A stretch of DNA of 64,000 nucleotides. It comes from Amycolatopsis vastitatis. GTDB taxonomy: Bacteria > Actinomycetota > Actinomycetes > Mycobacteriales > Pseudonocardiaceae. The DNA lies in the NCBI RefSeq assembly GCF_002234595.1, contig NZ_NMUL01000012.1:496001-560000 (forward strand). The letters are read 5' to 3'. This document shows positions 1 through 8,426 of the stretch, piece after piece. Position 1 is the stretch's first letter. Each line of letters starts with the position of its first letter. Position numbers and translations under genes: made by a program. Under the pieces are notes generated by a model, which had not been told where the DNA came from, did no database searches, and saw only the letters and a list, made by a program, of their open reading frames with translations.

Positions 1-197
1 CCCGGCCGGTCGATGAGCACGACGGCACGCGGGCGGCCCATGTCGAGCCGCTCGGACAGCTCCAGCTCGGCGGCGAGCTCGGCGGTCGCCCGGACCTGGG
101 CGCCGGCCATCGCGGCGGCACGGAGCAACCCCGCGCTGTCGGCCTCGGCCAGCCGCGCGGGGTCGTCGAGCAGCGTGTCGTCAAGCACTGTCGGCAT
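1..197 (-). CDS. SIS-domain sugar-phosphate isomerase-like protein (N-terminal part)
   Basis: Only the first 65 codons are in the window; the gene runs off the left edge. The visible start (MPTVLDDTLLDD) resembles the N-terminus of the actinobacterial SIS-domain protein encoded between the Trm112-like gene and manA, annotated as a bifunctional phosphoglucose/phosphomannose isomerase-like protein. The catalytic part is not visible, so the call rests on the N-terminus and on its place directly downstream of a Trm112-like gene and a phosphomannomutase gene. It overlaps the upstream gene; a GTG at 186-188 would shorten the overlap from 17 to 8 nt and is an equally good start. Confidence 0.65.
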   Translation of the reverse strand, partial: MPTVLDDTLLDDPARLAEADSAGLLRAAAMAGAQVRATAELAAELELSERLDMGRPRAVVLIDRP

Positions 198-402
198 CGG
201 AGTTTCCGTGGTCCCCCGGCAAGGTCGCCTCGTCGAGGAGCAGCACCGGGATCCCGTCACGGACCGGGTACACGCGACCACATTCGGTGCAGGTCAAGGC
301 GTCGGCCTCGGGGTCGTCCGGCGCGCCCGGCCGAAGCGGGGCGTGATCGGGCGACGGGCACGCCAAGATCTCGAGGAGCTGGGCGTCGAGCGTGATGGCC
401 AT
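181..402 (-). CDS. Trm112-family small zinc-ribbon-like protein
   Basis: This 73-residue protein has the Trm112/UPF0434 pattern: an N-terminal helix followed by ILACP, a second cysteine pair in LTCTECGRVYP, and the conserved RDGIPVLL strand. In eukaryotes and archaea Trm112 activates methyltransferases; the role of the stand-alone bacterial version is not settled. Here it sits between phosphomannomutase and a sugar-phosphate isomerase-like gene on the same strand, an arrangement known from other actinobacteria. The first cysteine pair is reduced to one residue (CPSPDH), so full zinc binding is uncertain. Confidence 0.85.
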   Translation of the reverse strand: MAITLDAQLLEILACPSPDHAPLRPGAPDDPEADALTCTECGRVYPVRDGIPVLLLDEATLPGDHGNSDADSA

Positions 403-430
403 GGTTCCTCCATACCACGCAGAGAGGTGT

Positions 431-469
431 GATGAAGGGCACCTTCAGGACACAGTTGCGCCCTTCATC
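431..469 (-). terminator. hairpin between manB and the Trm112-like gene
   Basis: Two 10-base arms (GATGAAGGGC at 431-440 and its complement at 460-469) flank a 19-base loop just after the manB stop. It looks like an intrinsic, T-poor actinobacterial terminator or attenuator limiting read-through into the next gene. Confidence 0.45.
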
Positions 470-477
470 GCGGACGG

Positions 478-1833
478 TCAGTTGCGGATGATCGCGAGTA
501 CTTCGTCCACCAGCCCCTGCACGGCTTCGGTGTTCGCGGCCTCGACGTTCAGCCGCAGCAGCGGTTCGGTGTTCGACGGACGCAGGTTGAACCAGGCGCC
601 ACCCGGCAGCTGCACGGTGAGGCCGTCCAGCTCGTCGATCTCGACGCCGGAGCGGGCGCCGAAGGCGTCCTTGACGGCCATCATCTTCGCGACCTGGTCA
701 TCCACCGTCGAGTTGATCTCGCCCGAAGCCGCGTAGCGCGAGTACGCGCTGGTCAGGTCGGAGAGCGGGCCGGTCTGCTCGCCGAGGGCGGCGAGCACGT
801 GCAGCGCCGCCAGCATGCCGGTGTCGGCGCGCCAGAAGTCGCGGAAGTAGTAGTGCGCGGAGTGCTCGCCGCCGAAGATGGCGCCGGTGCGGGCCATCTC
901 GGCCTTGATGAACGAGTGCCCGACGCGGGTGCGGACCGGCTTGCCGCCGTGCTCGGCGACGATCTCCGGCACGCCCTTGGACGTGATCAGGTTGTGGATG
1001 ATCGTGCCACCGGGGTCCTTCGCCAGCTCGCGGACGGCGACCAGCGCGGTGATCGCGCTCGGCGAAACCGGCTCGCCGCGCTCGTCGACGATGAAGCAGC
1101 GGTCGGCGTCGCCGTCGAAGGCGACACCGGCGTCCGCGCCGACCTCGCGCACCTTCGCCTGCAGGTCGACGATGTTCGCCGGGTCGAGCGGGTTGGCCTC
1201 GTGGTTCGGGAAGCTGCCGTCGAGCTCGAAGTACATCGGCAAGACCTCGATCGGGAGCCCGGCGAAGACGGTCGGAACCGTGTGGCCGCCCATGCCGTTG
1301 CCCGCGTCGACGACGATCTTCAGCGGACGGCTGCCGGACAGGTCGACGAGGTTGCGCAGGTAGGCCGCGTAGTCGGTGAGGACGTCCCGCTCGGTGACCG
1401 AGCCGCGCTGGCCCTCGAACCCGGGCACGCCCTGCTCGACGGTGTCGCGGATCTCGGCGAGCCCGGTGTCCTGGCCGACCGGGGACGCGCCGGCGCGGCA
1501 CAGCTTGATGCCGTTGTACTTGGCCGGGTTGTGGCTGGCGGTGAACATCGCGCCCGGCATGTTCAGCGAACCCGACGCGAAGTACAGCTGGTCGGTGCTG
1601 GCCAGCCCGATGCTCACGACGTCGAGGCCCTGCGAGGTGACGCCCTCGGCGAACGCGGTCGCCAGGCCCGGCGAGGAGTCGCGCATGTCGTGGCCGATCA
1701 CCACCGACGGCGCCTCCGGCTTGATGAGCAGGGCGAACGCGGCGCCGAAGTCGCGGACGAGATCCGCGTCGAGCTGCTCGCCGACCACGCCGCGAATGTC
1801 GTAGGCCTTAACGATGCTCGAAAGGTCTGGCAC
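478..1833 (-). CDS. manB: phosphomannomutase/phosphoglucomutase
   Basis: Alpha-D-phosphohexomutase of 451 residues converting mannose-6-phosphate to mannose-1-phosphate, the precursor of GDP-mannose for lipoglycans and phosphatidylinositol mannosides. All family motifs are visible: YDIRG near residue 11, TASHNP with the phosphoserine at residue 100, the metal-binding DGDADR at 240-245, the sugar-binding GEHSAH at 322-327 and the phosphate-binding RPSNTEP at 418-424. The GTG start is preceded by GGGAG at a good distance. Its context (whiB2, DUF3499, Trm112-like, SIS protein) matches mycobacterial manB/pmmA. Glucose-phosphate activity cannot be excluded. Confidence 0.93.
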   Translation of the reverse strand: MPDLSSIVKAYDIRGVVGEQLDADLVRDFGAAFALLIKPEAPSVVIGHDMRDSSPGLATAFAEGVTSQGLDVVSIGLASTDQLYFASGSLNMPGAMFTASHNPAKYNGIKLCRAGASPVGQDTGLAEIRDTVEQGVPGFEGQRGSVTERDVLTDYAAYLRNLVDLSGSRPLKIVVDAGNGMGGHTVPTVFAGLPIEVLPMYFELDGSFPNHEANPLDPANIVDLQAKVREVGADAGVAFDGDADRCFIVDERGEPVSPSAITALVAVRELAKDPGGTIIHNLITSKGVPEIVAEHGGKPVRTRVGHSFIKAEMARTGAIFGGEHSAHYYFRDFWRADTGMLAALHVLAALGEQTGPLSDLTSAYSRYAASGEINSTVDDQVAKMMAVKDAFGARSGVEIDELDGLTVQLPGGAWFNLRPSNTEPLLRLNVEAANTEAVQGLVDEVLAIIRN

Positions 1834-1912
1834 GCCGTCTCCCGCGAATAGTCGTCCTGGCGCCCGCTGCGCCGCGCGGAAAGCCTACCGGCGGTGTGAG
1901 TGGGTTACGCGT

Positions 1913-2266
1913 TCAGGCGCGGCCCGGCAGCACCCGCAGGTGGCCGCGGCGCCCGGACGGGCCCTCCGGCTCGGGTGCGGGCGCGGGTTTGCCGGGGCGG
2001 CCGGCCTCGCGCACGGCCTCGGCCAGCGCCGTCAGCTCGTCGGCCGACGGGTCCGGCGCGGCGAAGGCGCCTTCGTGCCGGACGACTTCCCACCCCTTGG
2101 GGACGGTCAGCCGCAGCGCGTGGGCTTCGCAGAGGTCGTACGAGTGCGGCTCGGAGGCGGTGGCCAGCGGGCCGACGACGGCGGTCGAGTCACTGTAGGC
2201 ATACGTCAGCGTGGCCACAGCTGGCTCGAGACAGCCAGTACGCGAACACTTCCGTACGCTCCGCAC
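1913..2266 (-). CDS. DUF3499 zinc-ribbon protein
   Basis: Conserved actinobacterial protein of unknown function, about 117 residues. The start was placed at GTG 2264-2266 so that the protein begins MRSVRKCSRTGC, matching the family; an in-frame GTG at 2311 would add 15 poorly conserved residues. Cysteines in CSRTGC and the DLCEAHA segment suggest a small zinc-binding fold; the centre (AYSDSTAVVGPLATASEPHS) is the most typical stretch. It lies between manB and the divergent metallopeptidase-family gene, as in mycobacteria. No clear Shine-Dalgarno is seen, and a TATCGT stretch just upstream suggests a leaderless message. Confidence 0.85.
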   Translation of the reverse strand: MRSVRKCSRTGCLEPAVATLTYAYSDSTAVVGPLATASEPHSYDLCEAHALRLTVPKGWEVVRHEGAFAAPDPSADELTALAEAVREAGRPGKPAPAPEPEGPSGRRGHLRVLPGRA

Positions 2267-2346
2267 GAATCGAAACGATAGCGCGTCGCCGCAAGGTCGG
2301 AGGAGCGACACGCGCTGCGACCCGCCGACCGCATAGACTTCGGGGC
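2267..2346. promoter_or_regulatory. divergent promoter region (DUF3499 / metallopeptidase-family gene)
   Basis: The 80 bases separate two divergent start codons, so both promoters must lie here or inside the genes. On the minus strand TATCGT at about 2275-2280 is a possible -10 for DUF3499. I see no convincing -35 on either strand. Confidence 0.35.
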
Positions 2347-2811
2347 GTGGCGACGGCTCGTGACTACCGACAGCGGCGGCGCTCGCGACGGGACCGGCAC
2401 GGCCGGGGCCTGCGCGGGACGCTGTACCCGGCGACCCTGCCCGCCGCCGCGAGCCGCGCGGAACGGTTCGACGCCCTGGTGCTCGACGCGCTGGAGCCGA
2501 TCGAAGCCCGCTGGCGGCACGAGCTGACGAAGCTCGACGTGGCGGTCGACGACGTGCCGGAGGTCCGCGAGAACGGCCACTCCCCGGCGGACGGCGTCCT
2601 GCACGACGGCGCGGTGCCGTTGTCGCGGCTGGTGCCGGCGGGCGTCGACCGCACGGGCCTGCCGACGCGGGCCCGGATCGTGCTCTACCGGCGGCCGCTG
2701 GAGGCGCGGGCGAAGGACCCGTCGGAGCTGGCCGAGCTGGTGCACGACGTGCTGGTGGAGCAGGTGGCGGGCTACCTCGGCGTGGAGCCGGACGTCATCG
2801 AAGGCGAGTAG
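2347..2811 (+). CDS. metallopeptidase-family (zincin-like) protein lacking HEXXH
   Basis: A 154-residue protein whose start (ATARDYRQRRRSRRDRHGRG) and body (SRAERFDALVLDALEPIE) match the metallopeptidase-family protein encoded next to whiB2 and DUF3499 in actinobacteria. The first part is a very basic tail of about 25 residues. The helix that carries HEXXH in active members reads LVHDVLVEQVAGYLG here, so the zinc-binding histidines are gone and proteolysis is unlikely. The GTG start was chosen because it gives the conserved N-terminus; the frame is open further upstream but those residues look non-coding. Function unknown. Confidence 0.8.
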   Translation: MATARDYRQRRRSRRDRHGRGLRGTLYPATLPAAASRAERFDALVLDALEPIEARWRHELTKLDVAVDDVPEVRENGHSPADGVLHDGAVPLSRLVPAGVDRTGLPTRARIVLYRRPLEARAKDPSELAELVHDVLVEQVAGYLGVEPDVIEGE

Positions 2812-2893
2812 CGCGCCGCCCGGCTGAGGGCGCGCTCCGAAGCCCGCAGCAGCCCACAACCCGCGCGCGTGGGGGGAACCCCCGGTTCTTACG

Positions 2894-5800
2894 CTACCGG
2901 CCGGCACCGACAGTTTCGGAGCGCCGCCGGGCCGGGACCGCCGTGAGCAGCGTGAACAGCACCGCCGCCAGCTGGGCGAGCAGCAGCAGGTTCCGTTCCG
3001 TGCCCGGGTACTCGACCGTCACCTCCGACGACGTCGGTGGTACCGACACCGCCACCTGGTGGCCCCACGCCGGCACGATCGGCACGCTCTTGCCGCCCAC
3101 CGAGGCCTTCCAGCCGGCTTCCTGCTCCGCGGCCAGCACCAGCAGTCGCCCGGTGGGGCCGTCCGACACGCGCACCCGGACGTCCGGCAGGCTCGCCCGC
3201 ACCGGTGCCACGCCCGGCGCGTTGCCGGGCGCGCCGCCGCCGGTGACCGCCGCCTTCGCCTGCTCGGGCGAGATCAAGATCACCTGACCGGCCGGCGGCA
3301 GCAGGCGAAGCACGCCGCGGCCGTCCGACGTCGGAGCGGCCACCGAAACCATGTCCTTCGCGAGCGGCAGGTACAGGTGCGGGTCGACGCCCGGCGGCAG
3401 CACCACGTACTGCACGCCGGCCACGGCGGCCGACGCGAACCCGCGCTGGACGGCCGCCGCGTCACCCTGGCCGAGGTCCCGGCGCCAGGAAGCCAGCCGG
3501 GCCGACGTGCCGGGCGTCGGGGCCAGCTCGTCGTCGCCGTAGTGGGGCAGGCGGCCGCCGATCTGGCGGGTCGCGTCGGGCGCCAGGTCGAGCACCGACC
3601 GGCCGGACGCCGTCAGCTCGGCCGCCACCTCCGGCGCGAGCGAAGGCCGGTCGCCGGCGCGAAGCGGTCCCTGGGAGCCGACGACCACCGCGCCGGCCGC
3701 CAGCCCGAGGAACACCACGACCCCGGCGACCGCGAACACCTTCGGCAGCCACGTCGCCGGGATCCCGGCCGAACCGCCACGCTGCCACGAACCCAGCACG
3801 ACCCACAGCAGTCCCGCGCCGACGATCAGCAGCGGCACGCCCGCGTAGCCGTGCGCCGCGGGGCCGCCCTGCATCGGTGTCGCGGTCACCAGCCGCACCA
3901 GGACCAGCCCGCCCGCGCCCAGCGCGGCCAGCGCGAGCCCGCCCACGGCGAGTTTCGTCGGCCGCACGACCAGCGCGACCAGCGCCGCGGCGATCACGGC
4001 CACCCCGATCGGCCAGGCGCCCGGCCCGCCGGGGTCGAGCCCGGCCAGATCGGTGCCGGAAACCGCCAAAGCCGCGCCACCGAGGCCCTGCACCAGCAGT
4101 TCCGGGTGCCGCAGCAGCACGGTCGGCCACGGCAGCAGCAGCGCGAGCGGCAGCAGCACCACGATCCCGACCGACGCGATCCGCCGCGCGAGCCCGGTCG
4201 GCGCGGGCAGCACCACGAACCCGATCAGCAGCCCGGCCAGCGCGAGCCCGTGCGCCAGCGGGGAGAACGCCCCGAGCAGCGCCACCCCGAAGGCCGACAG
4301 CGCGGACAGGTGCAGCCAGCGCGTGTCCGCGTGCACGAGCAGCCCGGCGATGCCCGCGGCCACCAGCGGCAGCACGACGTGCACCACGACGACGTCGAGG
4401 CGGCCCTGGGCCACCCCAGCGGTCGCGGCCGGCAGCAGCGCGTAGGTCGCGGCGACGACGGCGCGTACCCAGCGACGCACGCGAAGCCGCCGCGTCGCCG
4501 CGTACGCACTCAGCGCGGCAAGGGGGATGTCGCCGAGGAGCAGCACGGCGACCAGCGCCGCCGGGCCGCCGATCGGGGCGAACACCGCGCCGAGCGTGCC
4601 GAGCACCGGCAGGGTCGCCGACGCGGGGGCGCCGGTGCCGCCCGCGATCGCGTGCCACGGCGTGAGGTAGGACGACCAGATCTCCCCCAGCCCGCCGACG
4701 GGGAGCAGCTTGCCGCCGAAGACGTCGAGGCCGAGCCGGGCCCGGTTGACGACCAGCCCGAGCGCGGTCATCACGACGAGCAGCACCACCGGCGGCGCGA
4801 AGATCGTGGCCGCGAGCACGCGACGGCGGTTCACCTCGACGAAGACGAGTTCGGGCTCCGGGGCCGCTTCGGGCTCTCCGGGCGTGTCTTCGGCGGCTGG
4901 TTCCGGTGCCGCGGTTTCCGGCAGCGCGACGGCCACGAGCGTGCCCGGCCGGCGCAGGCCGGACCCGCGTGAGCTGACCCCGCGCAGGGCGCCCGCGGGC
5001 AGCGCGTCGGGGCCGACCGGACGGTTCTCGCGGGCGTCGAGCGCCTCCGGCGTCACCCACGCCGACTCGGTTTCGACGGTCTCGGGCACGCGGCCGAGCG
5101 CGAAGTCGTTCTCGACGCCGCGGCGCACCAGGCCGACGACGCCCGCGCGGACGGCGTTGCGCAGCCGCGTCCAGCGTCCGGTGAAGAGCCCGCGAACCGT
5201 GCCCGGCCGCGGATTCCGCCGCCGGTGGGTCCGCGCGGCGCGCAATCCGCCGCGTCCACTGAGGAGGTACGCGACGGCGGCGAACTCGGCCCGCGCTTCC
5301 CCGGTGCGGCGCAGCAGGACGAAGGCCAGCGCGCGCAGCACCGCGAGGAGGGGGAGCCGGATCATGCCCAGCCAGAAGGAAAACGGCGAGCAGTTCACCA
5401 GGAACACCCGCAGCCCGTGGGCGCGGTTCGCCGCGGACAGGGGCCCGGCGACCGCGTCCGCGGTCCGCCGTCCGGTGGTGACGGCACGCGCGTGCCGCAC
5501 CCGCGCGGCCGGTACGGACAGGACGATGCCGCCGGCGGCGTTCGCGCGCCAGCCGAAGTCGAGATCTTCGCGCAGCAGCGGGAAATCCGGGTCGAAGCCG
5601 CCGAGGGCGTCCCAGGCGTCGCGGCGCACGAGCGAGCCCGCGCTGGGCACGGCCAGCACCTCCACCGGGTCCTCGCCGGTCGCGGCGACCTGCTGGCGGT
5701 GTCCCGACGCGTCGGTGGAGAGGCCGGCTTCGACGATCAGGCGCGGATCGGTCCAGTCGAGCCCGAGCGCGCCGAGCACGGTCGCCGACGGCGTCTTGGT

Positions 5801-6193
5801 GGCGACGTCCAGCAGTTCCGCGAGGCAGTCCGGTTCGGGCGCGCAGTCGTCGTGAAGCAGCCACAGCCACGAACCGGGGTCGTCGCCCCACCGCTCGGTG
5901 GCGTGCTCGACGGCTTCGGCGACCGCAGCGGCGAAGCCGGTATCACTCGAAAGCGTGACAACACCGGAAAGCACGGGCGCCGGACCGGGGCCGGGATCCT
6001 CGGCCGCTTCGGCGAGCAGCCGCGGGGTCGCGTCGGTGGAACCGGTGTCCACGGCGAGGACGTGCCGGGGCCGGACAGTGCTGCGGCGCAACGCTGAAAG
6101 CGCCAGCGGCAGCCAGTTTTCGCCGTTGTGACAGACCACAATGGCCAGAACGGGGGCGGTGCGCAGGACGGGCGGCGCGGCGGTGCGGGGCAA
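2894..6193 (-). CDS. large GT2 glycosyltransferase with multi-spanning membrane domain
   Basis: A 1099-residue protein. Residues 1-280 are a family-2 glycosyltransferase: the nucleotide-sugar fold (ILAIVVCHNGEN near the start), VDTGSTD at about 49-54, the acidic HDD at 114-116 standing for the DXD metal site, and REDLDFGWR further on. A glutamate- and proline-rich linker lies around 430-460, followed by many hydrophobic helices from about 470 and a soluble C-terminal part before a last membrane segment. It is probably a cytoplasmic-membrane transferase building a cell-envelope polysaccharide; donor and acceptor cannot be read from sequence. The TTG start is supported by AGGAG six bases upstream. 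It lies between whiB2 and the mannose genes. Confidence 0.8.
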   Translation of the reverse strand: MPRTAAPPVLRTAPVLAIVVCHNGENWLPLALSALRRSTVRPRHVLAVDTGSTDATPRLLAEAAEDPGPGPAPVLSGVVTLSSDTGFAAAVAEAVEHATERWGDDPGSWLWLLHDDCAPEPDCLAELLDVATKTPSATVLGALGLDWTDPRLIVEAGLSTDASGHRQQVAATGEDPVEVLAVPSAGSLVRRDAWDALGGFDPDFPLLREDLDFGWRANAAGGIVLSVPAARVRHARAVTTGRRTADAVAGPLSAANRAHGLRVFLVNCSPFSFWLGMIRLPLLAVLRALAFVLLRRTGEARAEFAAVAYLLSGRGGLRAARTHRRRNPRPGTVRGLFTGRWTRLRNAVRAGVVGLVRRGVENDFALGRVPETVETESAWVTPEALDARENRPVGPDALPAGALRGVSSRGSGLRRPGTLVAVALPETAAPEPAAEDTPGEPEAAPEPELVFVEVNRRRVLAATIFAPPVVLLVVMTALGLVVNRARLGLDVFGGKLLPVGGLGEIWSSYLTPWHAIAGGTGAPASATLPVLGTLGAVFAPIGGPAALVAVLLLGDIPLAALSAYAATRRLRVRRWVRAVVAATYALLPAATAGVAQGRLDVVVVHVVLPLVAAGIAGLLVHADTRWLHLSALSAFGVALLGAFSPLAHGLALAGLLIGFVVLPAPTGLARRIASVGIVVLLPLALLLPWPTVLLRHPELLVQGLGGAALAVSGTDLAGLDPGGPGAWPIGVAVIAAALVALVVRPTKLAVGGLALAALGAGGLVLVRLVTATPMQGGPAAHGYAGVPLLIVGAGLLWVVLGSWQRGGSAGIPATWLPKVFAVAGVVVFLGLAAGAVVVGSQGPLRAGDRPSLAPEVAAELTASGRSVLDLAPDATRQIGGRLPHYGDDELAPTPGTSARLASWRRDLGQGDAAAVQRGFASAAVAGVQYVVLPPGVDPHLYLPLAKDMVSVAAPTSDGRGVLRLLPPAGQVILISPEQAKAAVTGGGAPGNAPGVAPVRASLPDVRVRVSDGPTGRLLVLAAEQEAGWKASVGGKSVPIVPAWGHQVAVSVPPTSSEVTVEYPGTERNLLLLAQLAAVLFTLLTAVPARRRSETVGAGR

Positions 6194-6272
6194 CGAACGC
6201 TCCTGATCAGGCGGCAGTCGGTGCGGCCACCCTACGGGCCCAGCCCGTCACCCGATGGTGAACCCAAGCAGA

Positions 6273-6302
6273 ATCGCCGGTGACGCGCACATCACCGGCG
6301 AT
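6273..6302 (-). terminator. terminator after whiB2
   Basis: Perfect 11-bp arms (ATCGCCGGTGA at 6273-6283 and its complement at 6292-6302) with an 8-base loop, right after the whiB2 stop. Confidence 0.6.
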
Positions 6303-6307
6303 CCTCG

Positions 6308-6595
6308 CTAGACGACACGTTTCTTCAGCTTGCGACGCTCCCGCTCGGACAGACCGCCCCAGATGCCGAAGCGCTCGTCGTGGGCCAGCGCGTACTCAAG
6401 GCACTCGTCCTTGACCTCGCAGCCCAGGCAGATCCGCTTGGCTTCGCGGGTGGAGCCGCCCTTCTCGGGGAAGAACGCCTCCGGGTCCGTCTGCGCGCAC
6501 AGGGCGCGTTCCTGCCAATCCTGCTCTTCCTCGGTGGCATCGATGAGCTCGGTGAGATCTCCCAGAGCCTGCTCCGGGATCTCGCCCCAACTCAT
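6308..6595 (-). CDS. whiB2: WhiB2/WhmD-type iron-sulfur transcription factor
   Basis: A 95-residue Wbl protein. Four cysteines (one in RALCAQ, two in CLGC, one in DECLEY) ligate a [4Fe-4S] cluster; GIWGGL is the family turn and RERRKLKKR the basic C-terminal DNA-binding tail. The stretch TDPEAFFPEKGGSTREAKR is characteristic of WhiB2/WhmD, a regulator of septation and, in sporulating actinomycetes, of sporulation-associated division. The ATG at 6593-6595 gives a normal length for the family; the frame stays open further upstream but that stretch contains the promoter. The neighbours (DUF3499, manB) confirm orthology. Confidence 0.93.
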   Translation of the reverse strand: MSWGEIPEQALGDLTELIDATEEEQDWQERALCAQTDPEAFFPEKGGSTREAKRICLGCEVKDECLEYALAHDERFGIWGGLSERERRKLKKRVV

Positions 6596-6724
6596 GACGT
6601 GCCCCCATTCCTTCCCATCGGCTTCCAACCGCACGTCCGCCTCCTCGCTCCCTAGCACTCCCCAGGCTGGCGGTGGTGAAACGACACTCGCCGTCCCCTC
6701 TCGGCGGCGAATGACATCACTGTG

Positions 6725-6753
6725 ATTACACCCGTGTAGTGCGGTCAGGTCAA
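6725..6753 (-). promoter_or_regulatory. whiB2 promoter with embedded palindrome
   Basis: On the minus strand TTGACC (6748-6753) is followed after exactly 17 bases by TGTAAT (6725-6730), a good housekeeping-type promoter that would start a message about 120 nt before the whiB2 ATG. A perfect palindrome TACACCCGTGTA, which reads TACACGGGTGTA on the other strand, occupies 6727-6738 between the two hexamers and overlaps the -10, a typical operator position. Confidence 0.55.
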
Positions 6754-6844
6754 GCGGAGTAGCGAGTTCGGGGGACGTCCGTGCCCGATCGCGCAAGGGG
6801 ACACGCCGGTAACTTCACACCCGGCATACGGAAGACTGGAGCAC

Positions 6845-7618
6845 GTGCAGAAGTCAGCAGTGCGCCCCAGCCCGGTCTTCCTCGGCATCCTCGCGCTCAC
6901 CGCCGCCGGCGGCGTCATGGCCGCGTTCGGTTACGTCAATCCGTTCTTCGTCCGAGATCACGACACACTGGCCGTGGCCGGTGTCGTGATCTTCGTCGCC
7001 GCCGGCTGGGTGGCGTCACTGTCGCTGCACGAGTTCGGCCACGCGATGGTGGCCTACCGCGGCGGCGACTACAGCGTCGCCCACAAGGGTTACCTGAATC
7101 TCGATGTCCGGAAGTACACCGACCCCGTCCTGTCGATCATCCTGCCGCTGATCTTCCTGTTCATCGGCGGCATCCCGCTGCCGGGCGGCGCGGTCTGGAT
7201 CAACCGTGGCGCGCTGCGCTCGCGCGGGACGTCGTCGTGGGTGTCGCTGGCCGGGCCGCTGAGCAACCTCGCGGTCGGCGCGGCGCTGTGCCTGGTGGTC
7301 GCGCTGGTCCCGATGGCGCACGGCCTCGTGATCGCGATGTCCTTCCTCGCGCTGCTGCAGGTCGTGACGTTCATCCTCAACATCCTGCCGATCCCGGGCC
7401 TCGACGGCTGGGGCGCGATCGAGCCGTACCTGCCGCCACAGGCGCGGGCGTTCGGCGCGCAGGTGCGCCCGTGGGCGCCGATCATCCTGTTCGCGATCCT
7501 GTGGCTGTTCCCGCCGGCGAACGCCGCGCTGTGGGACGGCGCCGGGTGGATTTTCGACCAGCTGGGCGGCTATCCCGATGCCCCGCAGGGGTTCTTCCTC
7601 TTCCAGTTCTGGAAGTGA
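6845..7618 (+). CDS. site-2 protease (M50) family membrane metalloprotease
   Basis: A 257-residue membrane protein of the M50/site-2 protease family. The zinc-binding HEFGH is at residues 62-66 inside a hydrophobic helix, and the third zinc ligand is supplied by the NILPIPGLDGW segment in a later helix; five to six membrane segments are evident. No PDZ or CBS domain is present, which places it with the short M50 group that cleaves unknown substrates within the membrane. The GTG start has a weak GGAG three bases before it. It is divergent from whiB2 and shares the 249-base spacer with it. Confidence 0.85.
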   Translation: MQKSAVRPSPVFLGILALTAAGGVMAAFGYVNPFFVRDHDTLAVAGVVIFVAAGWVASLSLHEFGHAMVAYRGGDYSVAHKGYLNLDVRKYTDPVLSIILPLIFLFIGGIPLPGGAVWINRGALRSRGTSSWVSLAGPLSNLAVGAALCLVVALVPMAHGLVIAMSFLALLQVVTFILNILPIPGLDGWGAIEPYLPPQARAFGAQVRPWAPIILFAILWLFPPANAALWDGAGWIFDQLGGYPDAPQGFFLFQFWK

Positions 7619-7646
7619 GGTTTGGACCGGGCGCCGCGCGGGAAGA

Positions 7647-8426
7647 TCAGGTGCGGCGCTCGGTCAGCCAGACGTGCGCGCGTTTCCAGACCTTCCGCAA
7701 CCCCGACCGCTCACCGAAGTAGTCCCCCGCCGCCCCGACCACCGGCAGCATGCCGATCGCACGATGCACGATGTTGCCGTGCGGCCGCTTCTCCAGTTCT
7801 CCGGTGATCGCCAGGAGTCCGCGGCCGAGCCGCCAGAGCGTCCGCGCCGCCGCTTTGACCGTCGCCTTGCCGTGCTTCTTCTCCGACGCCGTCAGCTCTT
7901 CGGTCAGCTTCGCCGCTTCGTTCGCCTCCGCGGCTTCGTCGTGCTCCGCGTGCCTGCCGGCCGCGAGGTCGGGGTCGATGTCGCGTTCGAAGAGCACCCA
8001 CGCGATGAGCCGCACCCGCGTGCCGGTGTCGGTGACGCCGTACTCGCCGGCGATCGCGCACAGCAGCAGGCCCTGCGACGCCGTCCCCAGCGCGTCCTGC
8101 ACCGGCAGGCGGTCGGCGAGCGCGCCGCCCAGGCCGGGGATGGACGTCAGCAGCGCCGTGAACCGGCCGACGCGGTTCATCCACCAGCTCGAGCGGTCGT
8201 AGCCGGTCATCCGCGCCCACGCCGCCGTGCCGGGGACCTTCACCGACGTGACGCCGTGGATCAGCTTCGCCTTCAGCCCGGACTCGACGCCGGCCAGGTC
8301 GGTCTCCGCCCGCGCCTGCAACCCGAACGGATCGGCTTCGCGCAGCGCGTCGAGCATCGGCCCGCACGCCCGCACGAACGGCCGCAGCACGGCCACGACC
8401 TGCCGGTCGGAGATCGCCTCAGCCAC
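7647..8426 (-). CDS. conserved hypothetical protein
   Basis: I do not recognise this 259-residue protein. It has a glycine- and alanine-rich central part (SIPGLGGALADRL) that could dip into a membrane, a highly charged Lys/Glu/Ala stretch around 180-205, and a basic C-terminus. The GTG at 8424-8426 was preferred because it overlaps the upstream stop by only 8 nt; the frame continues 12 codons further. It is the last gene of an apparent mshB operon and converges with the site-2 protease gene. Confidence 0.6.
   Translation of the reverse strand: MAEAISDRQVVAVLRPFVRACGPMLDALREADPFGLQARAETDLAGVESGLKAKLIHGVTSVKVPGTAAWARMTGYDRSSWWMNRVGRFTALLTSIPGLGGALADRLPVQDALGTASQGLLLCAIAGEYGVTDTGTRVRLIAWVLFERDIDPDLAAGRHAEHDEAAEANEAAKLTEELTASEKKHGKATVKAAARTLWRLGRGLLAITGELEKRPHGNIVHRAIGMLPVVGAAGDYFGERSGLRKVWKRAHVWLTERRT

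Noticed and set aside
3059..4972. 637-codon plus-strand frame opposite the GT2 gene
   Set aside because: Arg/Gly/His-rich composition without any domain, fully antisense to a gene with glycosyltransferase motifs.
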